This document shows positions 55,512 to 64,000 of a stretch of 64,000 bases of DNA, one piece after another. The notes beneath the pieces are model-generated. The model saw only the letters and a list, made by a program, of their open reading frames with translations. It did not search any database and was not told the origin of the DNA. Position 1 is the first letter of the stretch; each line of letters starts with the position of its first letter. The translations under genes and the position numbers were made by a program. Origin of the DNA: Polytrichum commune (lineage: Eukaryota; Streptophyta; Polytrichopsida; Polytrichales; Polytrichaceae). The stretch covers positions 29,995,501 through 30,059,500 of the forward strand of contig OX485805.1 in the NCBI GenBank assembly GCA_950295325.1, read 5' to 3'.

Positions 55512-55850
55512 GTAGGGTTTAGGGTTTAGGGGTTTAGGGTTTAGGGTTTATGAACCACAAAGGTTGAAGCACAAATATGTGAATTGTCGAATGAAAGGGC
55601 AAGGGGATGCGTGTGGGTTGTGAAACCATACGAACCACTAAGGTTGAAGCACAAATATGTGAATTGTTGAATGAAGATGGCATTCGGATGCCTAATATGC
55701 GTTGTGAAACCATATGGACCACAAAGGTTGAAGCACAAATATGTACTTTGTTGAATTAATATGACATTCGAATGCGTGTGGATTGTGAAACTATACGAAC
55801 CACTAAGGTTGAAGCTCAAATATGTGAATTGTTGAATGAAAGGACAACCC
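55512..55850. repeat. TTTAGGG run and tandem repeat, copy 2
   Basis: About five TTTAGGG-type units (55512-55550), more than in copy 1, lead into about four units of the 80-bp family. The run replaces the first part of the first unit. Confidence 0.8.
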
Positions 55851-56047
55851 ATCAAATATAGAAGCTTCAAAGAGGTTTCCAATGCGGGTGTCGGGGGACT
55901 TTTTCAAAAAGTGCAACTAACTTTTTGACTTCACCAACTTTCTTTTTATTCCTATTGTGTTGTCTTTATCCTACCAACGAGAATTGGATCCTCTACATCT
56001 TGGATTACATCAAATATTGTATATTTCATAAAGTCCTTTGAGCTCAA

Positions 56048-56055
56048 TATATAAG
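56048..56055 (+). promoter_or_regulatory. TATA box of the 186-aa gene
   Basis: TATATAAG, 42 bases before the ATG, conserved with 34799-34806. Confidence 0.6.
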
Positions 56056-56096
56056 TAGAGCATTTAGACTCATACATATAACGAGGGTAGAGTATC

Positions 56097-56657
56097 ATGG
56101 ATAGGATGGGAGAGAAGAGAGACATGTTTGAGGGTCTAGGATGTAATGAGGAGATAGCAAATTTAGGTGAACCCGATATTCCATTCAATCCATCAACCGA
56201 GCGTGAGAGAGATGAGAGATGTGCTAGGGATCGATTTCGTGATGAGTATGTCATGACTCCCTTCTCACAATCTACACAAGCTTTGAGGATGAGGGCGGAG
56301 GAGGACCAACGACGATATGCGGACAACTTTGAGATCGATGCGGTGGAGAATGACAACACACAATGCGTGGGTGGAGATCTAAATGATCTGATTGATTTGT
56401 GTGCGGATATTTTGGAGAAGCCCGGGGATGTGGATGTGGAAGAGACTTCAATCGACATTGAAGATGTCAAGGTAGCGGAAGAATCTTCAAGGACTTTGCC
56501 TTTTCGTAAGAAGAGGAGAGGATTATCGCCTCATCGGCTACCATTGAAGGAACGGATGAAAGACCGAACGATTAGCTATGTTGATTTACTTCGACCGAAT
56601 CCTCTCCCAAAAATGGACCCTCGACGGAAGCCACAAACATCTACGAGGTTGCCATGA
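56097..56657 (+). CDS. Unrecognised 186-aa cargo protein, copy 2
   Basis: The ATG frame begins MDRMGEKRDMFEGLG. Compared with the 184-aa copy it has about 30 replacements and a small in-frame insertion near VDVEETSIDIE. The stretch from IEDVKVAEESS to the end is unchanged, including the basic cluster FRKKRRGL. A frame kept open despite many changes argues for past function; the identical C-terminus may also reflect gene conversion. No domain is recognised. Confidence 0.6.
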   Translation: MDRMGEKRDMFEGLGCNEEIANLGEPDIPFNPSTERERDERCARDRFRDEYVMTPFSQSTQALRMRAEEDQRRYADNFEIDAVENDNTQCVGGDLNDLIDLCADILEKPGDVDVEETSIDIEDVKVAEESSRTLPFRKKRRGLSPHRLPLKERMKDRTISYVDLLRPNPLPKMDPRRKPQTSTRLP

Positions 56658-56753
56658 CGGAAGTCAAGTTGACGGAATGAAGTGGAATATTAAATCGTGC
56701 ATGGTTTGTTCATGTATGTGATTTATAAAGGGCATTTGTACCGTCGTCGCAAT

Positions 56754-56759
56754 AATAAA
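56754..56759 (+). terminator. Poly(A) signal of the 186-aa gene
   Basis: AATAAA about 100 bases after the stop, conserved with copy 1. Confidence 0.5.
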
Positions 56760-57009
56760 GTTATTACTTGTACAATATATTGTACCACTTCTATGATATA
56801 TATTTTTTATAAAATTTCAACCAACCGCTTATTATTGCATACTTCTATGGGGTGATAATTTGTTGGTCATCATACTACATTGGTTACTTTGTTGCTTGAG
56901 GGATCCTTCATTAGTTTTGTGTGAATAAGTACACCGGTTATGATATTTAGTGTCACATATATTATTTGCGAAGGGCCTAAGTTAGATGGGGTGCGGATGG
57001 GGGGACGCA

Positions 57010-57150
57010 GAAATGTGCAGTAGAAATATTATTGCATATTCATGTAGAGGACTTCATTACCTATCCATGGATACCAAGAACTCATTTTTTGGACTTCATA
57101 TGAATTTTTGAGAGCCAAAAAACCGAGACTATGTCCAAACTTCCAAAAAA
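57010..57150. repeat. 150-bp module M3 of copy 2
   Basis: Near-identical to 35758-35900 and likewise directly before array C. Confidence 0.8.
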
Positions 57151-57164
57151 AATTAAAAAGTGCA

Positions 57165-58634
57165 GATTCAAGGGGAACGCGGGAGCGGACGGATGGGAAT
57201 TCTAAAGTGGACGCAGGGGAACTCTAAAGCGGACGTAGGGGAACATGGGGCGGACTTATAGGAACGTTGGAGCGGACGTAAGGGAACATGGAGCGGACGG
57301 GGGGGGGGGCGGAAGGGGGGGGGGGGGGGCGGGTTGGAGCGGACGGGGGGAACGCGGGAGCGGACTGAGGGGAGCGGACGTAGGGAACGAGGGGGCGGAC
57401 GTTTGGGAACGGGTGCGGACGGGGGCGGGAACGGGTGCGGACTGGGGGGAACGGGCGCGGACGGGTGCGGACTGGGGGGAACGCGGGCGCGGACGTTTGG
57501 GACGTTTGGGAACGGGGGCGGACTGGGGGGAACGTGGGGGGCGGACGTAGGGGAACGGGTGCGGACTGGGGGGGAACGGGCGCGGACGGGAGGGAACGGG
57601 TGCGGACTGGGGGGGAACGGGCGCGGACGGGAGGGAACGGGTGCGGACTGGGGGGGAACGGGCGCGGACGGGAGGGAACGGGTGCGGACTGGGGGGAACG
57701 CGGGCGCGGACGTTTGGGAACGGGTGCGGACTGGGGGGAACGCGGGGGGCGGACGTAGGGGAACGGGTGCGGACGTTTGGGAACGGGTGCGGACGTTTGG
57801 GAACGGGTGCGGACGTTTGGGAACGGGTGCGGACGTTTGGGAACGGGTGCGGACTGGGGGGGAACGGGTGCGGATGTTTGGGAACGGGTGCGGACTAGGG
57901 GGAACGCGGGGGGCGGACGTAGGGGAACGGGTGCGGACTGGGGGGGAACGGGTGCGGATGTTTGGGAACGGGTGCGGACTGGGGGGAACGCGGGGGGCGG
58001 ACGTAGGGGAACGGGTGCGGACTGGGGGGGAACGGGCGCGGACGGGAGGGAACAGGTGCGGACTGGGGGGAACGCGGGCGCGGACTGGTAGGGAACGGGA
58101 GCGGACTGGTAGGGAACGGGAGCGGACTGGTAGGGAACGGGTGCGGACTGGGAGGGGAACGGGCGCGGACTGGGAGGGAACGGGTGCGGACTGGAGGGGA
58201 ACGCGGGGGGCGGACGTAGGGGAACGAGTGCGGACGGGGGCGGGAACGGGTGCGGACTGGGGGGGAACGGGCGCGGACGGGAGGGAACAGGTGCGGACTG
58301 AGGGGAACGCGGGCGCGGACTGGTAGGGAACGGGTGCGGACTGGTAGGGAACGGGTGCGGACTGGTAGGGAACGGGTGCGGACTGGGAGGGGAACGGGCG
58401 CGGACTGGGAGGGAACGGGTGCGGATTGGAGGGGAACGCGGGGGGCGGACGTAGGGGAACGAGTGCGGACGGGGGCGGGAACGGGTGCGGACTCGGAGGG
58501 AAACGGGCGCGGACTGGGAGGGAACGGGTGCGGATTGGAGGGGAACGCGGGGGGCGGACGTAGGGGAACGAGTGCGGACGGGGGCGGGAACGGGTGCGGA
58601 CTGGGAGGGGAACGGGCGCGGACGGGAGGGAACG
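57165..58634. repeat. G-rich minisatellite array C of copy 2
   Basis: About 1.47 kb of GGGAACGGGTGCGGACT-type units, nearly twice array C of copy 1. Higher-order blocks of about 150-240 bp recur (for example the GGGGGGCGGACGTAGGGGAACG block six or more times, shown by its core GGCGGACGTAGGGGAACG). The right edge is the insertion point of the gypsy LTR, so the true end is beyond. Proline/arginine-rich frames of up to about 500 codons on the minus strand are artefacts. Confidence 0.85.
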
Positions 58635-59606
58635 TGTCGCAACCCTTGCTAAGCCCCTTTGACAATCTTGCCAATTTTCAATTTTAGCAAAGGTTAAGAG
58701 CGCTAACCATTTGCATTCCGCCATGCTAATGGTTAGCTCCTCCTACCCCGGACCTTATAGTTCATAGGAGGGAACCAACCCTCCTACTTTGCTTTTGGGA
58801 CTCACCCTTTAATCGGTAACCATTCCTTAGATGTGGACTTCCATCCATGGAAGTCCAATCCTATGTTGATCATCGCATTGCCGGAGCAACACTACAACAA
58901 CCCGAACCATACTAGGCAACTATGGCCTCACATTAGGCCAATGCCAATGGAGGCCGTGCCGTTCGGCCTCGGGTGGGTGAGGCCACACCACCTCACCCAT
59001 ATAAGCCTCTAGGACTTCACGCGGGGCCCCTACCCCACCGTCAACCAACCTCTTGTCTCTCTACCAAGAGTTGGGGCCAAGTGGACATTTTCCTTTAGCT
59101 GCTGGGCCTAGAACCGCCCAGCAGCTTCAGACCATCATAACTTCCTTGTATGATGTCTGATCATAACAACCAACCACTCCATCTTCATCTACGTTTCACG
59201 TAGATGCCGATGGACTCCTCACTTGCCCCATTCGGGCAAGTATTGAGGAAGTTATGCCTGTTTGAACCTTGGCAGTCCCGGGAATCACTCCCAGGCACTG
59301 CTGTAACAGGGCGCTGTCCCGGGACAGCGCCCCACTCAAATGGCCAAACTCCTAGCTCCCACCTCCGCTTGAGGTGATCTTGAGCATTCTAGAATCACCA
59401 CGCCATGAGCTACGCATAGCTCATGGCCTTGCCCTTGTGCCTCCTAGTCTTCGTGGGTGGGAGGCGTTCCCAACGCCCGGGGCCCTCACCCACACTAGGA
59501 TCACTTGGGCCCTCTCACCAACGGCGCCACAAGTCCCGGGTGTCACTCCGGGGTCCCCCTTGTGCCCATGGTGTTTCGGGCACTCCTCATGGAGAGGTGC
59601 GCGACA
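58635..59606 (-). mobile_element. 3' LTR of a chromovirus-type Ty3/gypsy element
   Basis: 972 bp, TGTCGCAACCC...GTGCGCGACA, closely similar to the solo LTR at 41156. Read on the minus strand, a purine tract GGTGGGGGTGAG lies directly before it, as expected for a polypurine tract next to a 3' LTR. The 24-bp palindrome recurs at 59309-59332. The 5' LTR lies beyond the window. Confidence 0.8.
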
Positions 59607-60490
59607 CTCACCCCCACCAAACGGAGTCGATGCCCTCATCGACTATACTCGTAGTCGGCACACCAATTCTCAAGTTGCCATCCTCTATGGTGCGGCATTG
59701 TGTTTACCTTAGGGCGCGACCCCCACAATGCATCTTCAAATTTGGCATAGTCCCAAAGGTGTCGTTACTAGGCGGTCCGTTAGCGACCTTGGAACTCCTC
59801 CAAGGACCTAACCTACAATAGACCCACCTACTTTGAGACTCACTTGGGTTGCCCCTCCTTTGGGGCCTCCCCCATTAGGCTTCACTAGCCTAACATGACA
59901 CATCTAGGCGAGACCTCAACGCTTGCACTAAGTTGTCTCGGTTGCAACTCCGAGATGGCTTTCCATTGTTAAGCCACGCCTCGATCGCACGGGGGTGATG
60001 CCAAGTCCCGCCCGACTCGGTTCCCACTTTGCTCTTTCGAGACATGGGTTCATGACTCCCATGCGCCAACTCTCGTTAGCTCGCGGGTAGCACTTTTATG
60101 AGCACGCGCCATCACCTTGCCCCCGCCCGGACAAGCCCACAACTAAGAAGTTTCTTGGTTTTATCCAAGGCCCCTCCAAGCCATGGCCCCCAATTACTCG
60201 GCTTACCCAACCTAGTTTGGCATATCTATTCCCCCTCTTCCATTAACCAAGCACAAGTACAAGACTAGGACCTCATCTCATACTTTTCTCTTTGCACCAC
60301 TAAAGTTTGGACTTTATTCCCTCAAGCCAAAGAACAAGTTCATGTTGTGGAGTAATTAACCTCGAAGCTAAGTGTGCTACTAGCGTCTCTCCCCCACTAA
60401 AGGAGATTGATGTCCTCATCAATGCCTACGCTTCATTTTATTGGAATCCTTAACCTTAGTTTCTTCAAAGTGCTTCACCTATTCATTGGT
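59607..60490. other. 3' non-coding region of the gypsy element
   Basis: No intact frame. The segment starting 'cccccactaaaggagattgatgtcctcatc' (about 60391) resembles the sequence just inside the LTR (59607-59640), so a second polypurine-like tract exists about 785 bp upstream. Confidence 0.5.
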
Positions 60491-60494
60491 ATTC

Positions 60495-61835
60495 ACCATG
60501 TCTCTTGCCGCCACCCAAGCGGTTTCTTTCTCATGGTATCCTCACCATTTCACCAAGTACTCCTTTGTACATTTTCTTTCATTTTTACTTGGGCTTCCTA
60601 CACTTGAGGATGCCCTCCTACCTCATGTTCCAAATGACGTCCACAAGGTGGGGAGGTGGCCTAATCACTTGCTTGTGATCGGGCCACAAGGTGTCGTCCT
60701 TAAATGGTTTTAGGAATGAGACATGAAATGTCGGATGCACTTTGATCTTGGGCGGTAATTCCAACTTATATATGTCCTTGAACACTTGTTCCACAATGGA
60801 AAACGGAGCTCCAATTTTGGACATGAACTTTGGAGTGAGGCCTTCCGGCTAGGTGAAGTTGTTCACATTCAACAACACCTTTTGGCCCACCTCATTCTCC
60901 ACTTCGCGTCTTCCGGCATTGACTTGCACTCCGTAGTACCTTCGGGCTTTCTCCACCAACAACTTGGTCATCTCCAAGACTTGTTTACGATCCTTGGCCA
61001 AGTCCTCACCATCTTGGTTAAACTCTAGTGTTGAATGTGCCCCCTCGAGAGCTAGGTTAATAGGTTGGAGCGCATCCACTCCATAAGCCACCACGAAAGA
61101 CCACCCCTTGGTAGCCAAGTGCGTGGCTACATTGCAATTACACTCCGCTCGACCCACATAGTCCGCCCAATCTCTTTGGTCCGCCCCCACCAAGTTCCTC
61201 AAGTATTGCTTCAAGACTCCATTCACACGCTCCGTTTTCCCATCCATTTGGGAATGCAAGGCCGTGCTAAACCTTAGTTTCATTCCGACCTCCTTAGAGA
61301 AATGCATTGAAAATGCACTTGTGAACTTTGGATCTTGATCCCACACAATCACTCTTGGCAACCCGTGGTGCCTCAACCATCCTTTGAGAAAAGGCTATGC
61401 GGTCTCCAACGCGGTGGCGGTTCCCACAATCGGCACCATGTGTGCCAACTTGGCAAACCACTCTACCATCAACAAGATGGCATCATACCCATGTGACTCC
61501 GGCAAACTTGTGATCAAATCCATGCACATAGTATGCCATGGCCCCGACGGGATAGGCAACGGTTGCAAGAAACCGCCTTGCTTTTGGTAAGAGGCTCGGT
61601 TCACTTGGCACTTTGTTCACGCCTTCACAAAGTGGGTTATATTCTCTTTTATGCACCGCCAATGGTACCTCTTTGACACCATTCTATGGCAGCTTTTTCT
61701 TTCTCCTCTATGGCCGGCAATAAGACTATCATATTCCTCCTTCAAAACCGATAGCCTCAACTTGCCTTGTGTCACATACACCCAACTTTGCTTGCACTTG
61801 AACAATCCGTCCACCAACTTAACCTCTTTGAGCAC
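60495..61835 (-). pseudogene. Integrase with chromodomain remnant
   Basis: Pieces on the minus strand, in order: zinc-binding region (about 61617-61835, ...GHRGERKSCHRM), core start (61395-61604, PWHTMCMDLITSLPESHGYD), core with GLPRVIVWDQDPKFTS and HSQMDGKTERVNGVLKQYLR (60849-61376), and a C-terminal 'YKLELPPKIKVHPTFHVSFL' block (60618-60824). Then comes a chromodomain trace KEYLVKW-stop-GYHEKETAWVAARDM (about 60495-60570). The chromodomain places it among chromoviruses. Stops and frame changes between pieces show it is dead. Confidence 0.75.
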
Positions 61836-61999
61836 CTTGCTCTTGCGAAGCTCACCTAAAAGCTTTTGTACTTTGGGGTAGTTAATTTACCCCTCCCGTA
61901 TCTTGCATCACAAGTTTCCTTCGCCGGCACACATTAGCCACAAGGTTTGGATGGTTCTCATTGCTTGGAACTCTTCCGGCCTACTTAGCGCATCCGGCA

Positions 62000-63400
62000 C
62001 CACATTTCCACGGTTCGGTTTGTGGATTAAATCCACCTTCATAAGCGCCAAACTATCATGTCACCGCAATGACTTGGCGCTCACTTACGCTTGAATGTCA
62101 AAATACTTTTAGGACATATTGTCCATGTAGACCTTTGCTATGTGCAACCCCAAATAGTGTCGCCACATCTTCAAGCAATGCACTACGGCAAAGAAATTCT
62201 TTGTCATGAGTTGGTTGTCTTCTTTGACAACCATCGAGCTTCATGCTCCCATATGCAATGGCCATCCAATTACACATAATCCACCATTGGCAAAGTCGCT
62301 CACCCCCGTATGCACCTCAAAAGGTTTGTCAAGCTCCGCGAACTTGAGCACGGGCGTCTAAAAACACTTGCTCTCAAGCTCCCCAAAGACTTGGTGGCAA
62401 GGCTCATCCCACTCTTGGGATAGTCATTTCTTCCACAAGTCGGATAAGGTTGGATAACCATCAAGCTTAACGCTCTCATATGCAATGGCCATCCATCCTA
62501 CGTTAACCATCCGCCAATGGCAAAGTCACTCGCCTCCCCCGTATGCACCTCAAAAGGTTTGTCAAGCTCCGCGAACTTGAACACGGGTGGCAAAGACAAT
62601 TTTGTATTAAGCTCCCCAAAGACTTTGGGGCAAGGCTCATCCCACTCTTGAGATAGCTATTTCTTTCATAGGTCGCACAAGGTTTGACAACCTTTAAGCT
62701 TAATACTCCCATATGCAATGGGCATCCATCTTGGATCAACATCCGCCAATGGTAAAGTCACTCGCCCCCGTATGCACCTCAAAAGGTTTGACAAATTTCG
62801 CAAACTTGAGTACGGGCGGCGAAGAGAACTTGGTCTTAAGCTCTCCAAAGACTTGGAGACACGGCTCAACCCACTCTTGGGATAGCCATTTCTTTCACAA
62901 GTCGCATAAGGTTCGGCAACCATGGAGCTTAATGCTCCCATAAGCAATGGTCATCCATCGTGGATCAACATCCGCCAATGGTAAAGTCACTCGCCCCCGT
63001 ATGCACCTCAAAAGGTTTGTCAAAGTTCGCGAACTTAAGCACGGGTGGCGAAAAGAACTTGTTTTTGAGCTCCCCAAAGGCTTGGTGACAAGGCTCATCC
63101 CACTCTTGGGATAGCCATTTTCCTCAATAAGTTGAATAAGGTCCTAACAATCTTAGAAAACTCTCGAATGAAGTGGTGGTAGTAGTTGGCTAGGCCAACA
63201 AATGACCTAAGCCATTTTTGAATGAAGGGCCAATTATCCTTTTGGATTGCCTTGACATTCTTCATGTTCGTCCACCAACTTCCTTTGTCACCACATACCT
63301 TAAGAACTCAATCTCTCGTTGAGCAAAGTTATTTTCCACTCCTTGGCGGTAACTTTTTAGGCAACACATTGGTGAATACATCCTTGTATCTCACCAACAT
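62000..63400 (-). pseudogene. Reverse transcriptase end and RNase H, rearranged
   Basis: On the minus strand DVFTNVLPKKLPP (near 63360-63400) is followed within about a dozen bases by NFAQREIEFLRYVVTKE (63290-63335). The RT palm that should lie between is therefore missing. KWLRSFVGLANYYHH follows (63172-63216). Then the RT-connection/RNase H start (LKFANFDKPFEVHTGASD) occurs four times in tandem. All pieces are frameshifted. Confidence 0.7.
62290..63110. repeat. 230-bp tandem repeat inside the pol region
   Basis: The landmark GTATGCACCTCAAAAGGTTT recurs at 62308, 62541, 62770 and 62999 (spacing 233, 229, 229). Units are diverged, so the amplification is not recent. Confidence 0.85.
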
Positions 63401-63434
63401 CACACCAATGTTGTTTGGAGGAGGCCCATCTTTC

Positions 63435-63824
63435 CTAGCCTCCCCATACGTTCCTTGGAGTTGCTCCAATTGAACCACGACCATTATGCTTTCTATTTTT
63501 CATTTGGTCCATTAAGACCAAATTCAACTTAGATCCTCCTACCATAGGAGTCCTTGTCAATTTGAACTTCAATTCTTTGCCATTATGACACATCATAATG
63601 CACCGCAAGCACACCGGCTTGCACCTCACATCTATCATGTGAGTTTCAAAGAAGGCGGCCTTCACAATGACATGCATTTCATCTATTTCACTTGGTGTGA
63701 AATTTTGACAAAAATCCAATGTCCCACATTGAAAGGTTACATGCATCGCGGCCTCCTTTGTCTCATGCGGTTTGCCCTTTCCAAACCGCACCTTGGTGGG
63801 CTTGCCCGCTCTACCAATCGGCAA
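63435..63824 (-). pseudogene. Protease-RT linker region of the gypsy element
   Basis: The frame ends after TPRNVWGG and contains FFETHMIDVRCKPVCLRC and KLTRTPMVGGSKLNLVLMDQ. This is a block typical of the segment between gag-protease and RT in plant Ty3/gypsy polyproteins. The protease active site is not visible in it. The rest of gag would lie beyond 64000. Confidence 0.5.
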
Positions 63825-64000
63825 GCCCCAACTCCCTTATGAGTTTTGGGCTCAAGAAGGCATGGCTTGCCTCTTTGTCAACCCATTAGACGTTTGTCCC
63901 ATTCATTTGAGCCTCAAGATATAAAATAGTTGGCCTTGGCTTAAGGCTACTAGCCTTGGCCACAAAGCCATCGTCTAACATTTGGTCCTCGGCAACACCA

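Larger units (their letters stand above)
49603..64000 (-). mobile_element. Giant cargo-bearing hAT element, copy 2 (right end beyond window)
   Basis: It starts CAGGGTTGTCTATCGCGACG, the same terminus and subterminal block as copy 1, preceded by the host octamer CAGCCAAC. It repeats array A, the kinase gene, the Harbinger-like repeat, the tandem repeat, the 186-aa gene, module M3 and array C. It is then interrupted at 58635 by a Ty3/gypsy element that reaches the window edge. The transposase half and right terminus are not visible. The kinase block is inverted relative to copy 1. Confidence 0.8.
58635..64000 (-). mobile_element. Defective chromovirus-type Ty3/gypsy element (partial)
   Basis: The order on the minus strand is protease-region (63435-63824), RT end and RNase H (about 62000-63400), zinc-binding integrase and chromodomain (60495-61835), long 3' non-coding region, then LTR. 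Every coding part carries stops or frameshifts and most of the RT palm is missing. It can only move, if at all, with help from others. Confidence 0.8.

Noticed and set aside
57168-58724. Open frames of 250-520 codons rich in Pro, Arg and Ser over the minisatellites
   Set aside because: All three frames on both strands are open through the arrays, because the repeat unit lacks stops. Composition follows unit length and nothing indicates translation.

Overview
The window is nuclear DNA of a land plant with a large, transposon-rich genome. Evidence for this is the long GT-AG introns, the plant-type methylesterase, short TTTAGGG runs, and the nested hAT, PIF/Harbinger, pogo, CACTA and Ty3/gypsy elements. 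The lineage cannot be fixed from sequence alone. The methylesterase is divergent enough that a non-angiosperm is possible, but this is inference.

Layout. Positions 1-15.0 kb are gene-poor and hold small DNA transposons: two copies of one pogo-like family, a hAT MITE, and a PIF/Harbinger element with two pogo-like elements nested in it. From 15.1 to 25.2 kb lies the only ordinary host gene I can model: a four-exon methylesterase-like alpha/beta hydrolase (268 codons, all introns phase 0, Ser85/Asp212/His241 present). Its introns total about 8.9 kb. They hold MITEs and a row of decayed copies of its own exon-1/intron-1 junction.

The main interest runs from 27.3 kb to the right edge. A small hAT element (27285-44334, 8-bp target duplication GTTCAAAC) has been invaded by a giant hAT element of 15,974 bp (28293-44266, 8-bp duplication GGTATCAC, ends CAGGGTTGTCTAT). 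The giant element encodes a BED/DUF659/hATC transposase of about 1,065 codons, broken by one in-frame stop and one solo LTR. It also carries cargo: a 638-aa protein-kinase-like gene, a 184-aa nuclear-looking protein and a coiled-coil/RING-variant protein. Arrays of a G-rich minisatellite with core GCGGACGG sit just inside both ends and directly upstream of the kinase, RING and transposase genes. A second copy begins at 49603, inserted in the gag-protease ORF of a retroelement that also shows a DNA-methyltransferase-like motif. In this copy the kinase block is inverted. Its promoter-proximal minisatellite has been entered by a chromovirus-type Ty3/gypsy element (58635 to beyond 64000, minus strand), whose LTR family also left the solo LTR in the first transposase.

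How the parts work together (inference): the transposase mobilises a unit whose cargo genes have kept TATA boxes, poly(A) signals and open frames in both copies, so the cargo belongs to the element and is not accidental filler. The minisatellite arrays may be promoter, boundary or transposase-binding DNA. Their large proline/arginine-rich open frames are almost certainly not proteins.
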